49,734 bases of DNA from Synergistales bacterium 58_81 (GTDB taxonomy: Bacteria; Synergistota; Synergistia; Synergistales; Thermovirgaceae). Shown here in pieces: positions 1 to 9,417 of this stretch (positions are counted from its first letter, which is position 1; the number at the start of each line of letters is the position of its first letter). The position numbers and the translations under genes were made by a program. The stretch lies in assembly GCA_001509095.1 (NCBI GenBank), contig LGGV01000003.1:1-49734 (forward strand). Direction: 5' to 3'. The notes below the pieces were generated by a model. The model had not been told where the DNA came from, did no database searches, and was given only the letters and a program-made list of their open reading frames with translations.

Positions 1-112
1 GGGCGTTGAAAGCAGTCAGGGAGTCCTTGTATTCAACCAGGAGTATCGAAGGGTCTTCCGTTCTGAACAGTTTCTTGGCCTTTCCCTCATAGAGCATATC
101 CCTTACCTGCAA
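1..112 (-). CDS. purC: SAICAR synthetase PurC, 5' end only (runs off window)
   Basis: Partial gene on the minus strand; only about 37 N-terminal codons are inside the window. The translation contains [10 protein letters not shown] followed by [12 protein letters not shown], the conserved N-terminal signature of phosphoribosylaminoimidazole-succinocarboxamide synthase, which joins aspartate to CAIR in purine synthesis. I start at the TTG at 112 because it gives the usual short lead before LYEGKAKK and has a GGGGGAAGG ribosome site just upstream; the ATG at 97 is the alternative. A strong promoter lies at 143-171. The Bacillus-type purR at 10.3 kb is a plausible regulator, but I see no convincing PurBox. 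Confidence 0.85.
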   Translation of the reverse strand, partial: MQVRDMLYEGKAKKLFRTEDPSILLVEYKDSLTAFNA

Positions 113-142
113 AGAGCCTTCCCCCTCCCCATATATGCTTAC

Positions 143-171
143 ATTATTTGTGTTGCAGCAATAAATGTCAA
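143..171 (-). promoter_or_regulatory. Promoter for purC
   Basis: On the minus strand TTGACA (166-171), a 17-bp spacer and AATAAT (143-148) form a near-consensus sigma-70 promoter facing purC. Confidence 0.7.
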
Positions 172-197
172 TGTCCTATTGAACGTAGGGTCTATTA

Positions 198-226
198 GTG
201 ACATAAATAACATTCCATGCTAGAAT
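198..226 (+). promoter_or_regulatory. Extended -10 promoter for the formate/nitrite channel gene
   Basis: GTGACA (198-203), a 17-bp spacer and TAGAAT (221-226) preceded by TG (218-219) form a good extended -10 promoter. The resulting leader of about 100 nt holds GC-rich inverted repeats: GGGGC/GCCCC at 239-251 and CCCGGGT/ACCCGGG at 261-267/292-298. Confidence 0.65.
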
Positions 227-332
227 ACCAGACGGTCAGGGGCTTAGCCCCGGTCTGCCCCCCGGGTCCACGGGGATATTTAAGGGTCCGTACCCGGGTG
301 GAGACTATTACCAGTGAGGAGGAATCACCTTA

Positions 333-1163
333 ATGAACGGTTTCAAATCTCCTGTAGAACTGGCCAAGTCCGCATGCCTTGCGGCGAAGGCGAAGGTGGC
401 CTGGAGTGTTCCCCAGATGCTTGTACTGGGCACCATGGCAGGTGCGTACATAGCCTTCGGGGGGTGGCTGATGACCGTGGTGACCCATGACCTTGCCGCG
501 AACATGGGCCTCGGTTTCTCACGATTCCTCGGAGGGGCGATATTCAGTGTGGGCCTGATGCTAGTTGTCATCGCAGGAGCGGAGCTTTTTACCGGGAACT
601 GCATGATGCCCCTCAGCGTAATGGCAGGATGTACCCCCATGAGCGGCGTGGTAAGGAACTGGTTCTGGGTCTACGTGGCCAACTTTATTGGAAGCGTACT
701 TGTTGCTTTCCTTATCTATTATTCCGGTCTCTGGAAGGGCCCGATAGGAGTCAACGCCTTCAAGATAGCGGCGGGCAAGATGAGCATTCCCGTCGGAGAG
801 GCCATTTTCCGCGGCATCCTCTGTAACTGGCTTGTCGTTCTTGCCGTATGGATGAGCATGGCAGCCACTGATATCATAGGCAAGATCTGGGCCATCTTCT
901 TCCCCATCATGGCCTTCGTCGCCTCCGGCTACGAACACTCCATTGCCAATATGTACTTCATGGCCCTTGGGCTTCTTCTCAAGGGCGACCCTTCGGTAGT
1001 CAGCGGGGCCGGTCTATCTCAGGAGGTTCTTGCCAACGTCTCCGTGGGCGGTTACCTCCACAACCTGATCCCCGTCACCATCGGGAACATGATCGGGGGG
1101 GTATTTTTCGTCGCCGTATTCTACTTCCTGGTCTTCAGGACGAACCTTGAGGATATCGGATAA
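333..1163 (+). CDS. Formate/nitrite transporter family channel
   Basis: A 276-residue membrane protein of the FNT (FocA/NirC) family, pentameric channels for formate, nitrite or hydrosulfide in the inner membrane. The family's N-terminal helix, about six hydrophobic segments and the signature FTGNCMMPLSVMAG near residue 87 are visible. Length is typical. The ATG is preceded by GGAGGA, which sits in the loop of a small GTGA/TCAC inverted repeat. The next gene overlaps its end by 17 bp. In an anaerobe with pyruvate metabolism, formate is the most likely substrate, but sequence alone does not separate it from nitrite or HS-. Confidence 0.93.
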   Translation: MNGFKSPVELAKSACLAAKAKVAWSVPQMLVLGTMAGAYIAFGGWLMTVVTHDLAANMGLGFSRFLGGAIFSVGLMLVVIAGAELFTGNCMMPLSVMAGCTPMSGVVRNWFWVYVANFIGSVLVAFLIYYSGLWKGPIGVNAFKIAAGKMSIPVGEAIFRGILCNWLVVLAVWMSMAATDIIGKIWAIFFPIMAFVASGYEHSIANMYFMALGLLLKGDPSVVSGAGLSQEVLANVSVGGYLHNLIPVTIGNMIGGVFFVAVFYFLVFRTNLEDIG

Positions 1164-1848
1164 GGACATCAACAGGGTTAATGGATCCGGAACGGGCGTT
1201 CTTAGCGGCGGCAGCGGTCTGATTGACGCTGCCGCTGTCGTTCTGGCGGGCGGGAGAGGCAAGAGGGCCGGCGGGGCAAAGGTGTTCCTCTCCGTCGAAG
1301 GTCGTTGCCTGATTCTGGAGGTCCTTGGCAGGGCTCTGTCCATTTTCAGAGAGGGGATCCTCTCCTGCAGGAGTGAAGACGAGGACCTAGTTAGCCGCCT
1401 GCTTCAGTCCTTTCCCGAGAGAGACCGCGTACGTACCGTCACCGACAGGGTAGAGGGCCTGGGCCCCCTTGAAGGGCTTGCCGTCGGTCTGAGTTCCGCA
1501 GGGAGAGACTGGTCTTTCGTGATCGGGTGCGACATGCCCCTTTTCCAGGAGTCGGTGGTAAGACTGATGTGGTCCAGAAGAAAAGATGACAGGGACGCTG
1601 TTATCGCAAGAGTAGGGGGCTATCTTGAGCCCCTCCATGCCTTTTACCACAAAAGGTGCTACAGTGCTGTGGAGGCAGCCATCTCCAGGTCCAGACACAA
1701 GATATCCTCCTTTTTCGATGACATATCACCGGTCATTGTAGAAGAGGGGGAACTTTCCCATATTCCGGGGTATAGGCGCTCATTCATGAACATAAACACC
1801 CCAGGGGATATCAATCTCTGGCTCGAGGACAGTCCAGGCCGTTCTTGA
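1147..1848 (+). CDS. MobA-like molybdenum cofactor guanylyltransferase
   Basis: A 233-residue nucleotidyltransferase of the MobA family, which attaches GMP to molybdopterin in the cytoplasm. It shows the N-terminal VVLAGGRGKRAGG nucleotide-binding loop with downstream Lys (AKVFL), the GPLEGLAVGL segment, the metal-binding IGCDMP motif and the LEPLHAFY segment. MobA usually has R-x-G-x-D-K; here the loop reads R-A-G-G-A-K, so the guanylyl specificity is less certain. The only plausible start in frame is TTG 1147, overlapping the FNT gene, which leaves an unusually long 27-residue lead before the loop. Confidence 0.8.
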   Translation: MRISDKDINRVNGSGTGVLSGGSGLIDAAAVVLAGGRGKRAGGAKVFLSVEGRCLILEVLGRALSIFREGILSCRSEDEDLVSRLLQSFPERDRVRTVTDRVEGLGPLEGLAVGLSSAGRDWSFVIGCDMPLFQESVVRLMWSRRKDDRDAVIARVGGYLEPLHAFYHKRCYSAVEAAISRSRHKISSFFDDISPVIVEEGELSHIPGYRRSFMNINTPGDINLWLEDSPGRS

Positions 1849-1904
1849 GACCAACTGCCCCCGGGAATAACGCATGGCAGTTCCTCTCTGAGCAGTTACT
1901 TCCA

Positions 1905-1933
1905 ATGACAATTTCCCCCCTGTTGGTTAGAAT
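1905..1933 (+). promoter_or_regulatory. Promoter for lepA
   Basis: ATGACA (1905-1910), a 17-bp spacer and TAGAAT (1928-1933), about 33 bp before the lepA ATG. A 7-bp inverted repeat, AACTGCC/GGCAGTT (1853-1859/1876-1882), lies upstream after the previous gene but has no T-run. Confidence 0.65.
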
Positions 1934-1966
1934 AAGTTTCGTTTCTCCAACAAGAGGTGTGCAAAG

Positions 1967-3784
1967 ATGAAGGTGCCGATAGAACGCATCAGGAACTTCT
2001 GTATCATAGCCCACGTGGATCACGGTAAATCGACCCTTGCCGACCGCCTGCTCGAAGCTACCACTACGGTCAGCGCCAGGGAGATGCGTGAACAGATCCT
2101 CGATACTCTTGAACTTGAGCGGGAGAGGGGGATCACCATAAAACTTGTCCCCGTGCAGATGAAATACAGGGCCTCCGACGGCCAGGACTATACCCTGAAC
2201 CTTATCGACACACCTGGACACGTTGATTTTACCTACGAGGTATCGAGGTCTCTGGCCGCCTGCGAAGGGGCTCTCCTGATAGTTGACGCCGCCCAGGGTG
2301 TCGAGGCCCAGACCGTTGCAAACGCTTACCTTGCCGTAGAACAGGGACTGGAGATCGTTCCCGTGATCAACAAGATAGATCTCCCCTCTGCCCGACCGGA
2401 GCAGGCGGCGAAGGAGATCGAGGAGGTAGTGGGACTGGACTGCTCAGAGGTCCTCCTTGCCAGTGCCAAGGAAGGAACAGGGATAACCCAGATACTCGAA
2501 GCGGTCATCAGGAAGGTACCTCCACCCTCGGGGGATCGCGACAGTCCTCTTCAGGCCCTTGTTTTTGACTCCATATACAACAACTACAGGGGGGTCATCT
2601 GCTACATAAGGGTAGCCAATGGCACTATCAGGACCGGGGATACGGTGACCTTCATGGCCACGCGGAAGAGTTTCCAGGTAGAGGAGATAGGGGTATTCGG
2701 GCCGGATATGCGTCCTGTCGACGAGCTGGGCCCCGGAGAGGTGGGTTACCTGATCTGCAACATCAAGTCCGTCGAGGAGGCAAGGGTCGGCGATACGGTC
2801 ACATCTCAGAGAATTCCGGCAAAGTCGCCTCTTCCCGGCTATCGAAAGGTTAAGCCCGTGGTCTTTTGCGGCTTCTACCCCCTTGAGAGGGACGAGTACC
2901 CGCAGTTGAGGGATGCCCTTGAAAAGCTGCAGATGAACGATGCTGCCATATTCTTCGAACCGGAGAGCTCAACGGCTCTTGGATTCGGCTTCCGTTGCGG
3001 TTTCCTGGGGCTTTTGCACATGGAGATCGCAAAGGAGCGGCTAAACAGGGAGTTCGGGGTAGACTTGGTCGCAACGGCTCCCAACGTGATCTACCAGATA
3101 CGGACCACAGCCGGTGAGATGATCGAGGCCCACCGCCCCTCGGATTTTCCGGAAGCGAACCAGATCGAGGAGGTCCTTGAACCCTTCATCAAGATAACCA
3201 GTTTCGTCCCAGCTGAATACGTAGGCAAGGCAATGCAGCTTTGCCAGGACCGACGGGGATTTTTTCTCGAAATGGATTACATCACCCCCCAGAGGGCCAG
3301 GGTCGTCTACGAGCTTCCCCTAGCGGAGTTCATCATCGATTTCCATGACAGGCTGAAGTCAGTGACCAGGGGATTCGCATCGATCGACTACGAGCACTCT
3401 GGTTTCAGAGCCTCGAACCTGGTCAAGGTGGATATCATGATCGGGGGTGATCCTGTCGACGCATTCTGTTTCGTATGCCACGCCGACCGCGCCTATCACC
3501 GCGGCCAGGAGGTAGTCAGAAAGCTCAAGGAGATCATCCCCAGACAGCTCTTCGAAGTCTCTCTTCAGGCCGCAATAGGTAAGAGGGTCATTGTACGCCA
3601 GAACGTCAAGCCTCTCAGAAAAGATGTACTTGCCAAGTGCTACGGCGGCGACATAACCAGGAAACGAAAACTGTTAGAGAAGCAGAAAGAGGGGAAGAAG
3701 AGGATGAAGCAGATAGGCAGGATATCCCTGCCCCAGGAAGCCTTCCTCGCTTTTCTCAAGGCTGGCGATGAGGAAGAGGAGTAA
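1967..3784 (+). CDS. lepA: Elongation factor 4 (LepA)
   Basis: A 605-residue ribosome-bound GTPase that remodels stalled or mistranslocated ribosomes. The G1 loop [15 protein letters not shown] is at residues 16-30, G2 RGIT and G3 DTPGHVD follow, and NKID (G4) lies near residue 135. The EF-G-like domains and the LepA-specific C-terminal domain with its basic tail ([19 protein letters not shown]) are complete. Length equals the family norm. Its own promoter lies at 1905-1933. The last 17 bp overlap hemW, so the pair is probably co-transcribed, as in many bacteria. Confidence 0.97.
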   Translation: MKVPIERIRNFCIIAHVDHGKSTLADRLLEATTTVSAREMREQILDTLELERERGITIKLVPVQMKYRASDGQDYTLNLIDTPGHVDFTYEVSRSLAACEGALLIVDAAQGVEAQTVANAYLAVEQGLEIVPVINKIDLPSARPEQAAKEIEEVVGLDCSEVLLASAKEGTGITQILEAVIRKVPPPSGDRDSPLQALVFDSIYNNYRGVICYIRVANGTIRTGDTVTFMATRKSFQVEEIGVFGPDMRPVDELGPGEVGYLICNIKSVEEARVGDTVTSQRIPAKSPLPGYRKVKPVVFCGFYPLERDEYPQLRDALEKLQMNDAAIFFEPESSTALGFGFRCGFLGLLHMEIAKERLNREFGVDLVATAPNVIYQIRTTAGEMIEAHRPSDFPEANQIEEVLEPFIKITSFVPAEYVGKAMQLCQDRRGFFLEMDYITPQRARVVYELPLAEFIIDFHDRLKSVTRGFASIDYEHSGFRASNLVKVDIMIGGDPVDAFCFVCHADRAYHRGQEVVRKLKEIIPRQLFEVSLQAAIGKRVIVRQNVKPLRKDVLAKCYGGDITRKRKLLEKQKEGKKRMKQIGRISLPQEAFLAFLKAGDEEEE

Positions 3785-4916
3785 AAGAGAGAGATCCGGC
3801 TCACCTTCCGCCATTTCACTGTACGTGCATGTACCCTTCTGCCGGAGCAAATGCCCCTACTGCGCCTTTTACAGCCTTTCGCCCGCCATCGGAGGTATCT
3901 CTTCATTCCTTCAGGCCCTTGAAGGGGAGATAGAACTTTTTAAGAGAGAGGGTGATCTGCCCCGGATCAGGACAGCATATATTGGCGGAGGCACGCCGTC
4001 GGTCCTATCCCTTCCCGACTGGAAGAGGCTGATCAGTATCCTGGAGAGGGCCTTCACATTTCTTCCAAGGGCGGAGGTGACGGTGGAGGCCAATCCCGGC
4101 TCGTTGACGGGGGAGCATCTCTCCCTCTGGAAGGATTGGAGAGTTACCAGAGTAAGCCTGGGGGTCCAGAGTCTCCAGGACAAGGACCTCCTTGTTGCAG
4201 GAAGGGCCCATAACCGCAGACAGGCCCTTGATTCCATGGCAAAAATAACAGGAACGGGTCTTTCTCTTTCAGCGGACCTTCTCTTCGGGCTTCCTGGTCA
4301 GAATCTCAGGAGCTGGGGGGAGACTCTGCGGGAGATCCTTTCTCAGGGGGTGGATCACGTTTCCATCTACCAGCTCACTCTTGAAGAGGGTACGCCATGG
4401 GGAGAACGCCCTCAGAACGACCTCGCAGAAGGTTACCCCTTTTACCGCTGGGCCCAGTACTACCTTGAGAAAAAGGGTCTGCTTCAGTACGAAATAGCTA
4501 GTTTTGCCAGGCCCGGGAGATGGTGCCGGCACAACGTCTCCTACTGGACAGGGGGAGAATTTATAGGCCTTGGGCCGTCTGCCTGGGGCTACATGAATTA
4601 CGAAAGGACGAGAAATATACCCGACCTTGCCGAATACTGTCTAATGGTTTCACGAGGCAATAAACCGGTCTGTTATTCCGAAAGACTGGAGGGGGACCGC
4701 CTTGCATCAGAATCGACCATCCTGGCCCTGAGGACCCGATGGGGCATAAGGCTACAGGATCTTAGACGCGACTGGTGTAAGGACTGGCCTGAAAGAATGA
4801 ACGCCGCCCTGGAAGAGCTTCCCCGGGACCTTTTCAGGAGTTCGCCGGGAAGGATTGCCCTGAGCAGAAGAGGAATGAGGGTCGGGAACTCCATATGGGA
4901 GAGGCTCTTGCCCTGA
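3768..4916 (+). CDS. hemW: Radical SAM haem chaperone HemW-like protein
   Basis: A 382-residue radical SAM protein of the HemN/HemW family. The [4Fe-4S] motif C-R-S-K-C-P-Y-C lies near residues 25-32 ([15 protein letters not shown]), followed by the SAM-binding segment [10 protein letters not shown]. The fourth cysteine typical of true coproporphyrinogen oxidase HemN (CxFC) is absent, which favours HemW, a haem-transfer chaperone. The C-terminal HemN_C domain is present. The lepA-hemW order is widespread. The start ATG overlaps lepA. It ends 15 bp from the convergent yedF. Confidence 0.88.
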   Translation: MRKRSKRERSGSPSAISLYVHVPFCRSKCPYCAFYSLSPAIGGISSFLQALEGEIELFKREGDLPRIRTAYIGGGTPSVLSLPDWKRLISILERAFTFLPRAEVTVEANPGSLTGEHLSLWKDWRVTRVSLGVQSLQDKDLLVAGRAHNRRQALDSMAKITGTGLSLSADLLFGLPGQNLRSWGETLREILSQGVDHVSIYQLTLEEGTPWGERPQNDLAEGYPFYRWAQYYLEKKGLLQYEIASFARPGRWCRHNVSYWTGGEFIGLGPSAWGYMNYERTRNIPDLAEYCLMVSRGNKPVCYSERLEGDRLASESTILALRTRWGIRLQDLRRDWCKDWPERMNAALEELPRDLFRSSPGRIALSRRGMRVGNSIWERLLP

Positions 4917-4931
4917 GGCGCAGTGGGGTTT

Positions 4932-5534
4932 CTACCCAAGAACCAAGTTCTTCTGATGCCGCAAAAGGGATCCGGTGATGTCGAACATGTTGGAGACGGT
5001 CCCCACCGAAAGGGAACCGGTGATCCCGAAATGGCTGGAGCAGGTCCCGCAGACAAGTATTTCTGTCCCCTTGGCCTGAAGGGCTTCAAGGCTTTCGGAG
5101 GCCGAGGAACCAGGAAGAGCCAGTTTGACCCCTTCGTTCATAAGGGCGATCAATGAAGGCGGCTGCTCTCTCTCCACCAGTGTCCCCAGGAAGCTTTTCA
5201 TAAGCACTTCCCCTAGTTCGCGATCGCTTCGGCCCAGGACTTCGGAACAGATAAGAATAGCCACGTCCTCCGGTACCTCGAAGCGTTTCCCGGCAGTTTC
5301 GGCCTCGGGACCACCTTCGGGTTGATCACCTTCGGTGCAGACCAGGGTGGCGTAGCCGTCGGCTTCGAAGAAGGAGACACTGATGTTGAGATTTTCGAGG
5401 AAACGCCTTACGTTTAGAAGGGGTATCCCGCTGTCTACGACTATCTCAAGGGGCAGCCCATGGCTCTTCAGCGCCTCCCTGGTCATGATAACCGGTTTGG
5501 GGCAGGGCCTGTTCCTTGTGTCCACCTTGTGCAT
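4932..5534 (-). CDS. yedF: YedF-type selenium metabolism protein (TusA-DsrE fusion)
   Basis: A 200-residue two-domain protein. Residues 1-70 form a TusA-like domain with the CPKPV motif (Cys11) at the usual place; residues 90-200 form a DsrE-like domain with ILVCGTC (Cys162, Cys165). This is the arrangement of the putative selenium-metabolism protein YedF, thought to carry persulfide/perselenide sulfur or selenium; its exact reaction is not established. It is divergent from selA-selB across a 145-bp gap that holds a symmetric inverted repeat, supporting a selenium role. Start ATG has GGGGAGG upstream. Confidence 0.88.
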   Translation of the reverse strand: MHKVDTRNRPCPKPVIMTREALKSHGLPLEIVVDSGIPLLNVRRFLENLNISVSFFEADGYATLVCTEGDQPEGGPEAETAGKRFEVPEDVAILICSEVLGRSDRELGEVLMKSFLGTLVEREQPPSLIALMNEGVKLALPGSSASESLEALQAKGTEILVCGTCSSHFGITGSLSVGTVSNMFDITGSLLRHQKNLVLG

Positions 5535-5575
5535 GTTCTCTTACCTCCCCTTATACTTGTGAGGGTGACGAGAGC

Positions 5576-5608
5576 AATAATACCATTGACGGAAGCTCTG
5601 GTATCATT
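5576..5608. promoter_or_regulatory. Divergent yedF/selA promoter region with inverted repeat
   Basis: AATAATACCA (5576-5585) and TGGTATCATT (5599-5608) are inverted copies matching at 9 of 10 positions, separated by 13 bp. Each arm carries an extended -10 box on its own outgoing strand: TGGTATCAT toward selA and TGGTATTAT toward yedF. No convincing -35 box is seen for either, so an activator or a shared operator is plausible. Confidence 0.55.
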
Positions 5609-5679
5609 CTGTTGGGTCAAGGGATAAAGCCGGGGGCGGAACCGTAGAGGTCCGGCCCCCTTCAGGGGATGATGCGAAG

Positions 5680-7095
5680 ATGCGTGACGAGATCAGATCG
5701 ATTCTTAGGGACCTCCCTTCGATGGATGAACTTCTTCAGAAGCCATGGACTGACCGGTTCCAGGAGGTTTTTGGACGTGAAGCGGTCCGATCGACCTTTG
5801 CGGATGTGATAGGTGAAGTTCGAAGTGACCTGATTAAAGGACGCATAAGCTCCATTGATCCCGGCCACATAGAATCGGAGGCCATGTCAAGGCTGGAGAA
5901 GTACTCTAGGAAGAGTCTCAGGAGGGTGATCAATGCCACGGGGGTGGTGGTTCACACCAACCTGGGAAGATCGTGCCTAGGCACTGGAGTGCTTGAAAGG
6001 GTTATGGAAGCCTCGGGGTGTTACAGTAATCTTGAATACGATCTTGAAGAGGGGGTGAGGGGCCACAGGAACTCCCACGTTGAATGGCTTCTCACAAGAA
6101 TCACCGGAGCTGATTCCGCACTCGTGGTGAATAATAACGCCGGTGCGGTCCTGCTCTGCCTAGCTGCCCTTGGTCGAGGCAAGGAGGTTATAGTCTCACG
6201 GGGGGAGCTGGTGGAGATAGGGGGGTCTTTCCGGATCCCTGACATCATGGAATTCTCAGGGGCCCTTATGAGAGAGGTCGGCACCACCAACAGGACCCAC
6301 CTCTCTGACTATCTGAAGGCTCTTACCCCCGCAACGGGCATGATTCTGAAGGTGCACCCCTCCAACTTCAGGGTGGTGGGTTTCCAGGCCGAGGTGGCCC
6401 GCGAGGAGCTGGCCTACCTTGCAAGGGAGAAGGATCTGATCTTCATGGAGGACCTTGGCAGCGGAGTGGTCGTTGACCTTGCTGAATGGGGGCTTAAGGG
6501 AGAGCCTACGGTCAGGCAGTGCATAGAGTCCGGTGTGGATATCGTGACATTCTCGGGAGACAAACTTCTCGGAGGTCCCCAGATAGGAGTTGTGGTAGGA
6601 AGAAGCCACCTTCTGGACAGGATACGGCAGTTCCCCCTGCTGAGAGCCCTCAGAGTAGATAAGATGACTTTGGCCGCTTTCGAGGCAACGTTGAGGCTTT
6701 ACCTGGGAAAGAAGGTTGATGAGATCCCAACCCTCAGAATGCTCTCCCAACCCTTGAAGGAACTGGAGAGGAAGGCCCGCAACCTGGCCTCGGGGATCAG
6801 GCGGTCGACGGATCTTCAGGCAAAGGCTGTTGCTACTCTTGATGCAGTAGGGGGAGGAGCGTTCCCTGCTACTGGCCTGAATGGCTTCGGGGTCGAGGTG
6901 GAGCCGCCGGAAGGGGTCACTGACGGTTCCTTGCTGGAGTTCCTTAGGAAAGCTCCCGTTCCTGTAGTGGCTTCGGCCAGGGAAGGCAAGGTTATCTTCC
7001 ACGTGAGGACCATGCTTGAAGGGGACGGTAAGGATGTGATAGAGGTGCTTAAAACCTTGACAGGACGGAAAGGGAGCCATGACCGGGAGAAATGA
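5680..7095 (+). CDS. selA: L-seryl-tRNA(Sec) selenium transferase SelA
   Basis: A 471-residue PLP enzyme converting seryl-tRNA(Sec) to selenocysteyl-tRNA(Sec) using selenophosphate, a decameric cytoplasmic complex in bacteria. The N-terminal tRNA-binding domain, the RRVINATGVVVHTNLGRS segment (residues 81-98) and the PLP lysine in SGDKLLGGPQIG (Lys295) are clear. Length is normal. It overlaps selB by 17 bp. The ribosome site is modest (AGGGGATG). With selB and yedF adjacent the organism evidently makes selenoproteins, but selC and selD are outside the window. Confidence 0.96.
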   Translation: MRDEIRSILRDLPSMDELLQKPWTDRFQEVFGREAVRSTFADVIGEVRSDLIKGRISSIDPGHIESEAMSRLEKYSRKSLRRVINATGVVVHTNLGRSCLGTGVLERVMEASGCYSNLEYDLEEGVRGHRNSHVEWLLTRITGADSALVVNNNAGAVLLCLAALGRGKEVIVSRGELVEIGGSFRIPDIMEFSGALMREVGTTNRTHLSDYLKALTPATGMILKVHPSNFRVVGFQAEVAREELAYLAREKDLIFMEDLGSGVVVDLAEWGLKGEPTVRQCIESGVDIVTFSGDKLLGGPQIGVVVGRSHLLDRIRQFPLLRALRVDKMTLAAFEATLRLYLGKKVDEIPTLRMLSQPLKELERKARNLASGIRRSTDLQAKAVATLDAVGGGAFPATGLNGFGVEVEPPEGVTDGSLLEFLRKAPVPVVASAREGKVIFHVRTMLEGDGKDVIEVLKTLTGRKGSHDREK

Positions 7096-8998
7096 GGTCC
7101 CAATAGTTCTGGGAACAGCTGGCCACATAGATCACGGCAAGACCTCCCTTGTCAAGGCGCTCAGCGGGGTCGACTGTGACAGGCTGGGGGATGAGAAACG
7201 GCGTGGAATTACCATAGAGCTGGGTTTTGCACCCCTTACCCTTCCTAACGGAATGACCGTAAGCATTGTCGATGTCCCGGGCCATGAGAGATTTATCAGG
7301 CAGATGGTGGCTGGTTCGGCCGGAATCGACGGGGTCATTTTTGTAGTGGCTTCCGATGAGGGGGTAAGGGCACAGACAAGGGAACACCTCGATATCCTGG
7401 GATTGCTAGGGGTCAGACACGGACTGGTCGTTCTGACGAAAGCCGACCTGGTGGAAGAGGACTTCCTTGATCTTGCAATGGAAGAGGTCAGGGAAGGGGT
7501 AAAGGGAACCTTCCTCGAGAACGCAGAGGTAGTTCCCGTCTCCTCGGTTACCGGATACAACCTTGAAGCTCTCATGGAAGCTCTGGGAAGGCTGGTGGAT
7601 GGCATTATGCCCAGGAATCCCGAAGGTCCCTTCTTTATGCCCGTGGACAGGTCCTTTCCAGTGAAGGGTTTCGGTGCCGTTGTTACCGGGACCTCCTACC
7701 GTGGGAGGGTCAGGAAGGACGATGTCCTTGTGGTCCTTCCAAGGGGCCTGAAGACGGATATCCGCTCCGTCCATGTTCACGATACACCGGTAGAGGAGGC
7801 AAGGAGCGGTCAGCGTATCGCCCTGAGCCTTGGCGGGATCTCGCTCTCGGAGCTTGAGAGAGGGGACGTACTCTGCTCGCCGGGTGTCTTTTCCCCTTCG
7901 CGGAGAATGGATGTTGATCTTAGGATACTTGCCTCATCGCCTGAACCCGTCCGTCACTGGCAGAGGGTTCGAATTCACATCGGGACCACCGATACCGTAG
8001 GCAGAGTGGTCCTTCTGGACGGGGACAGAATCGTTCCCGGAGACAGGTCCTTCGCACAGATAGTGACCGAGACCCCCATAGTAGCGGTCAGGGGAGAGGC
8101 CTTTATTATCCGCTTCTACAGCCCCCTTAGGACCATTGGCGGCGGAAGGGTCCTCATGCCCTATGCCAAAAGACCCAGGGGGAAGAGAGGCAGGGAAAGC
8201 CATCTGGAGCTGCTGGAAAGGATCTCCAAGGCAAAGGATCCAGGGGAGCTTCTCTGGGCGGTGACCTTCAATGAACCGGTTCTCTCCGTTGAAGAAGCGG
8301 TGAGGATGATCCAGGAAAAACCGGCTACCGTGATCTCTTTCGCCAGGAGGCTTGACGATGAAGGACGGGTAATGCTGGTCGAATCCGGGGAAGGCATCAT
8401 CATGAACGGAGATGTGGCCGAAAAGAAGCTAGATGATGCCCTGTCGCTGCTGAAGAGGTTTCACGAAGAGGAGCCTGACAATCCCGGATTTCCGGTGGAT
8501 ACTCTCTGCCGAAAGGTTCTCCCCGAGATGGAGGCCCGTCATGCCAAGAGAGTGTTCGAAAGATGGGCACAGAGCGGGAGACTGAAGATCGAGGAGCAAA
8601 GAGTAAGGCTCCCGGGTTTTTTGCCGGGAGATGCTGCCAAGAGAGGAGCTGCTGGTGCGGCCATCCTCGAGATGTGTTCCGAACGGCAGCTCCAATTGCC
8701 CGAGATCGCTGATTTTACAGAAAAGACCGGTCTGAGCAAGGCCGAGGCGGAAAAGGCCCTGGAGACACTCCGATCCCAGGGACAGGTCTTTATTGCAGGA
8801 AGCGGGTTTGTGGTATCCAAAGAGGTACTGGAGAGTTTCATCGAGACCCTCAGGGGCATAAAGGGCGATATCACTGTGGCCTCCGTCAGGGATGCCACCG
8901 GCAGCAGCCGGAAGTACGTCCTCCCTCTTCTGGAGATGCTCGATTCCATGGGGATAACGAGAAGGGTGCAAGAGAAGCGTATAATGAGAAAAAGATGA
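7079..8998 (+). CDS. selB: Selenocysteine-specific elongation factor SelB
   Basis: A 639-residue GTPase that delivers Sec-tRNA to UGA codons marked by a SECIS hairpin. The G1 loop GTAGHIDHGKTSL (residues 12-24), RRGITIELGF (G2), DVPGHERF (G3) and TKAD (G4) are intact; EF-Tu-like domains II and III follow, then about 250 residues of winged-helix repeats that bind the SECIS RNA. The length matches bacterial SelB. The start ATG lies inside the end of selA, implying translational coupling. Confidence 0.96.
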   Translation: MTGRNEVPIVLGTAGHIDHGKTSLVKALSGVDCDRLGDEKRRGITIELGFAPLTLPNGMTVSIVDVPGHERFIRQMVAGSAGIDGVIFVVASDEGVRAQTREHLDILGLLGVRHGLVVLTKADLVEEDFLDLAMEEVREGVKGTFLENAEVVPVSSVTGYNLEALMEALGRLVDGIMPRNPEGPFFMPVDRSFPVKGFGAVVTGTSYRGRVRKDDVLVVLPRGLKTDIRSVHVHDTPVEEARSGQRIALSLGGISLSELERGDVLCSPGVFSPSRRMDVDLRILASSPEPVRHWQRVRIHIGTTDTVGRVVLLDGDRIVPGDRSFAQIVTETPIVAVRGEAFIIRFYSPLRTIGGGRVLMPYAKRPRGKRGRESHLELLERISKAKDPGELLWAVTFNEPVLSVEEAVRMIQEKPATVISFARRLDDEGRVMLVESGEGIIMNGDVAEKKLDDALSLLKRFHEEEPDNPGFPVDTLCRKVLPEMEARHAKRVFERWAQSGRLKIEEQRVRLPGFLPGDAAKRGAAGAAILEMCSERQLQLPEIADFTEKTGLSKAEAEKALETLRSQGQVFIAGSGFVVSKEVLESFIETLRGIKGDITVASVRDATGSSRKYVLPLLEMLDSMGITRRVQEKRIMRKR

Positions 8999-9038
8999 AA
9001 AGACGAACCTCTTTTAATTATAATCCCCCACACCCACA

Positions 9039-9067
9039 TTGAAATGTGTAAAATTTTGTGGTAAAAT
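9039..9067 (+). promoter_or_regulatory. Strong promoter for veg
   Basis: TTGAAA (9039-9044), a 17-bp spacer and TAAAAT (9062-9067) with TG at 9059-9060 form a strong extended -10 promoter. In Bacillus veg is known for a very strong promoter; the match here is similar in quality. Confidence 0.75.
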
Positions 9068-9099
9068 CTCTACAAACCTACAACAGGAGTGACCCTGAA

Positions 9100-9351
9100 A
9101 TGAGTCCTAGCCTAGCCACGATCCGGGATCGGGTGAACGAGTTCAAGGGCTCCAAGGTTCGGTACAAGGCGCTCAAGGGCAGGCGGAAGACGGAAGAGCG
9201 TATGGGCGTGATAGTTGAAACTTATCCGCACCTTTTCACAATGTACGTGGAGTCCCAGAGGAGCACTGTATCGTTCAGTTACGCGGAGCTTCTTACCCGC
9301 GAAGTCGAAGTGGAGATCCTGCCAGGAAACCGGAAGCTCATACAGTTCTGA
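9100..9351 (+). CDS. veg: Veg family protein
   Basis: An 83-residue protein of the Veg family (DUF1021). In Bacillus, Veg stimulates biofilm matrix genes; its molecular role is unclear. The sequence shows the usual short alpha N-terminus (IRDRVNEFKGSKV) then a small beta-barrel half with the YPHLFTMYVE and VSFSYAELL segments. I use ATG 9100, which has AGGAGTG 8 nt upstream; a longer reading from GTG 9058 would begin inside the promoter's -10 region. A terminator follows directly, and ispE-purR come next, as in Bacillus (where sspF intervenes). Confidence 0.88.
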   Translation: MSPSLATIRDRVNEFKGSKVRYKALKGRRKTEERMGVIVETYPHLFTMYVESQRSTVSFSYAELLTREVEVEILPGNRKLIQF

Positions 9352-9370
9352 TAACGCGGGTTTGAACCTA

Positions 9371-9404
9371 CCCCCGGTGCTTTCAGCACCGGGGTTTCTT
9401 TTTG
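9371..9404 (+). terminator. Intrinsic terminator after veg
   Basis: A perfect 10-bp stem CCCCGGTGCT/AGCACCGGGG with a 3-nt loop is followed by TTTCTTTTT. It ends only 14 bp before the ispE start, so ispE expression must come from read-through or a promoter I do not see. Confidence 0.9.
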
Positions 9405-9417
9405 TGAGGTGTTCTAT

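Noticed and set aside
233-332. Known riboswitch (ZTP or tetrahydrofolate) before the formate channel
   Set aside because: Only GC-rich inverted repeats are visible; the conserved cores of those classes are absent, and part of the first stem lies upstream of the predicted transcription start.
1853-1882. Terminator after the MobA-like gene
   Set aside because: The 7-bp inverted repeat has no T-run after it.
8999-9040. tRNA-Sec (selC) next to selB
   Set aside because: No cloverleaf with a TCA anticodon and long variable arm is present anywhere near selA-selB.
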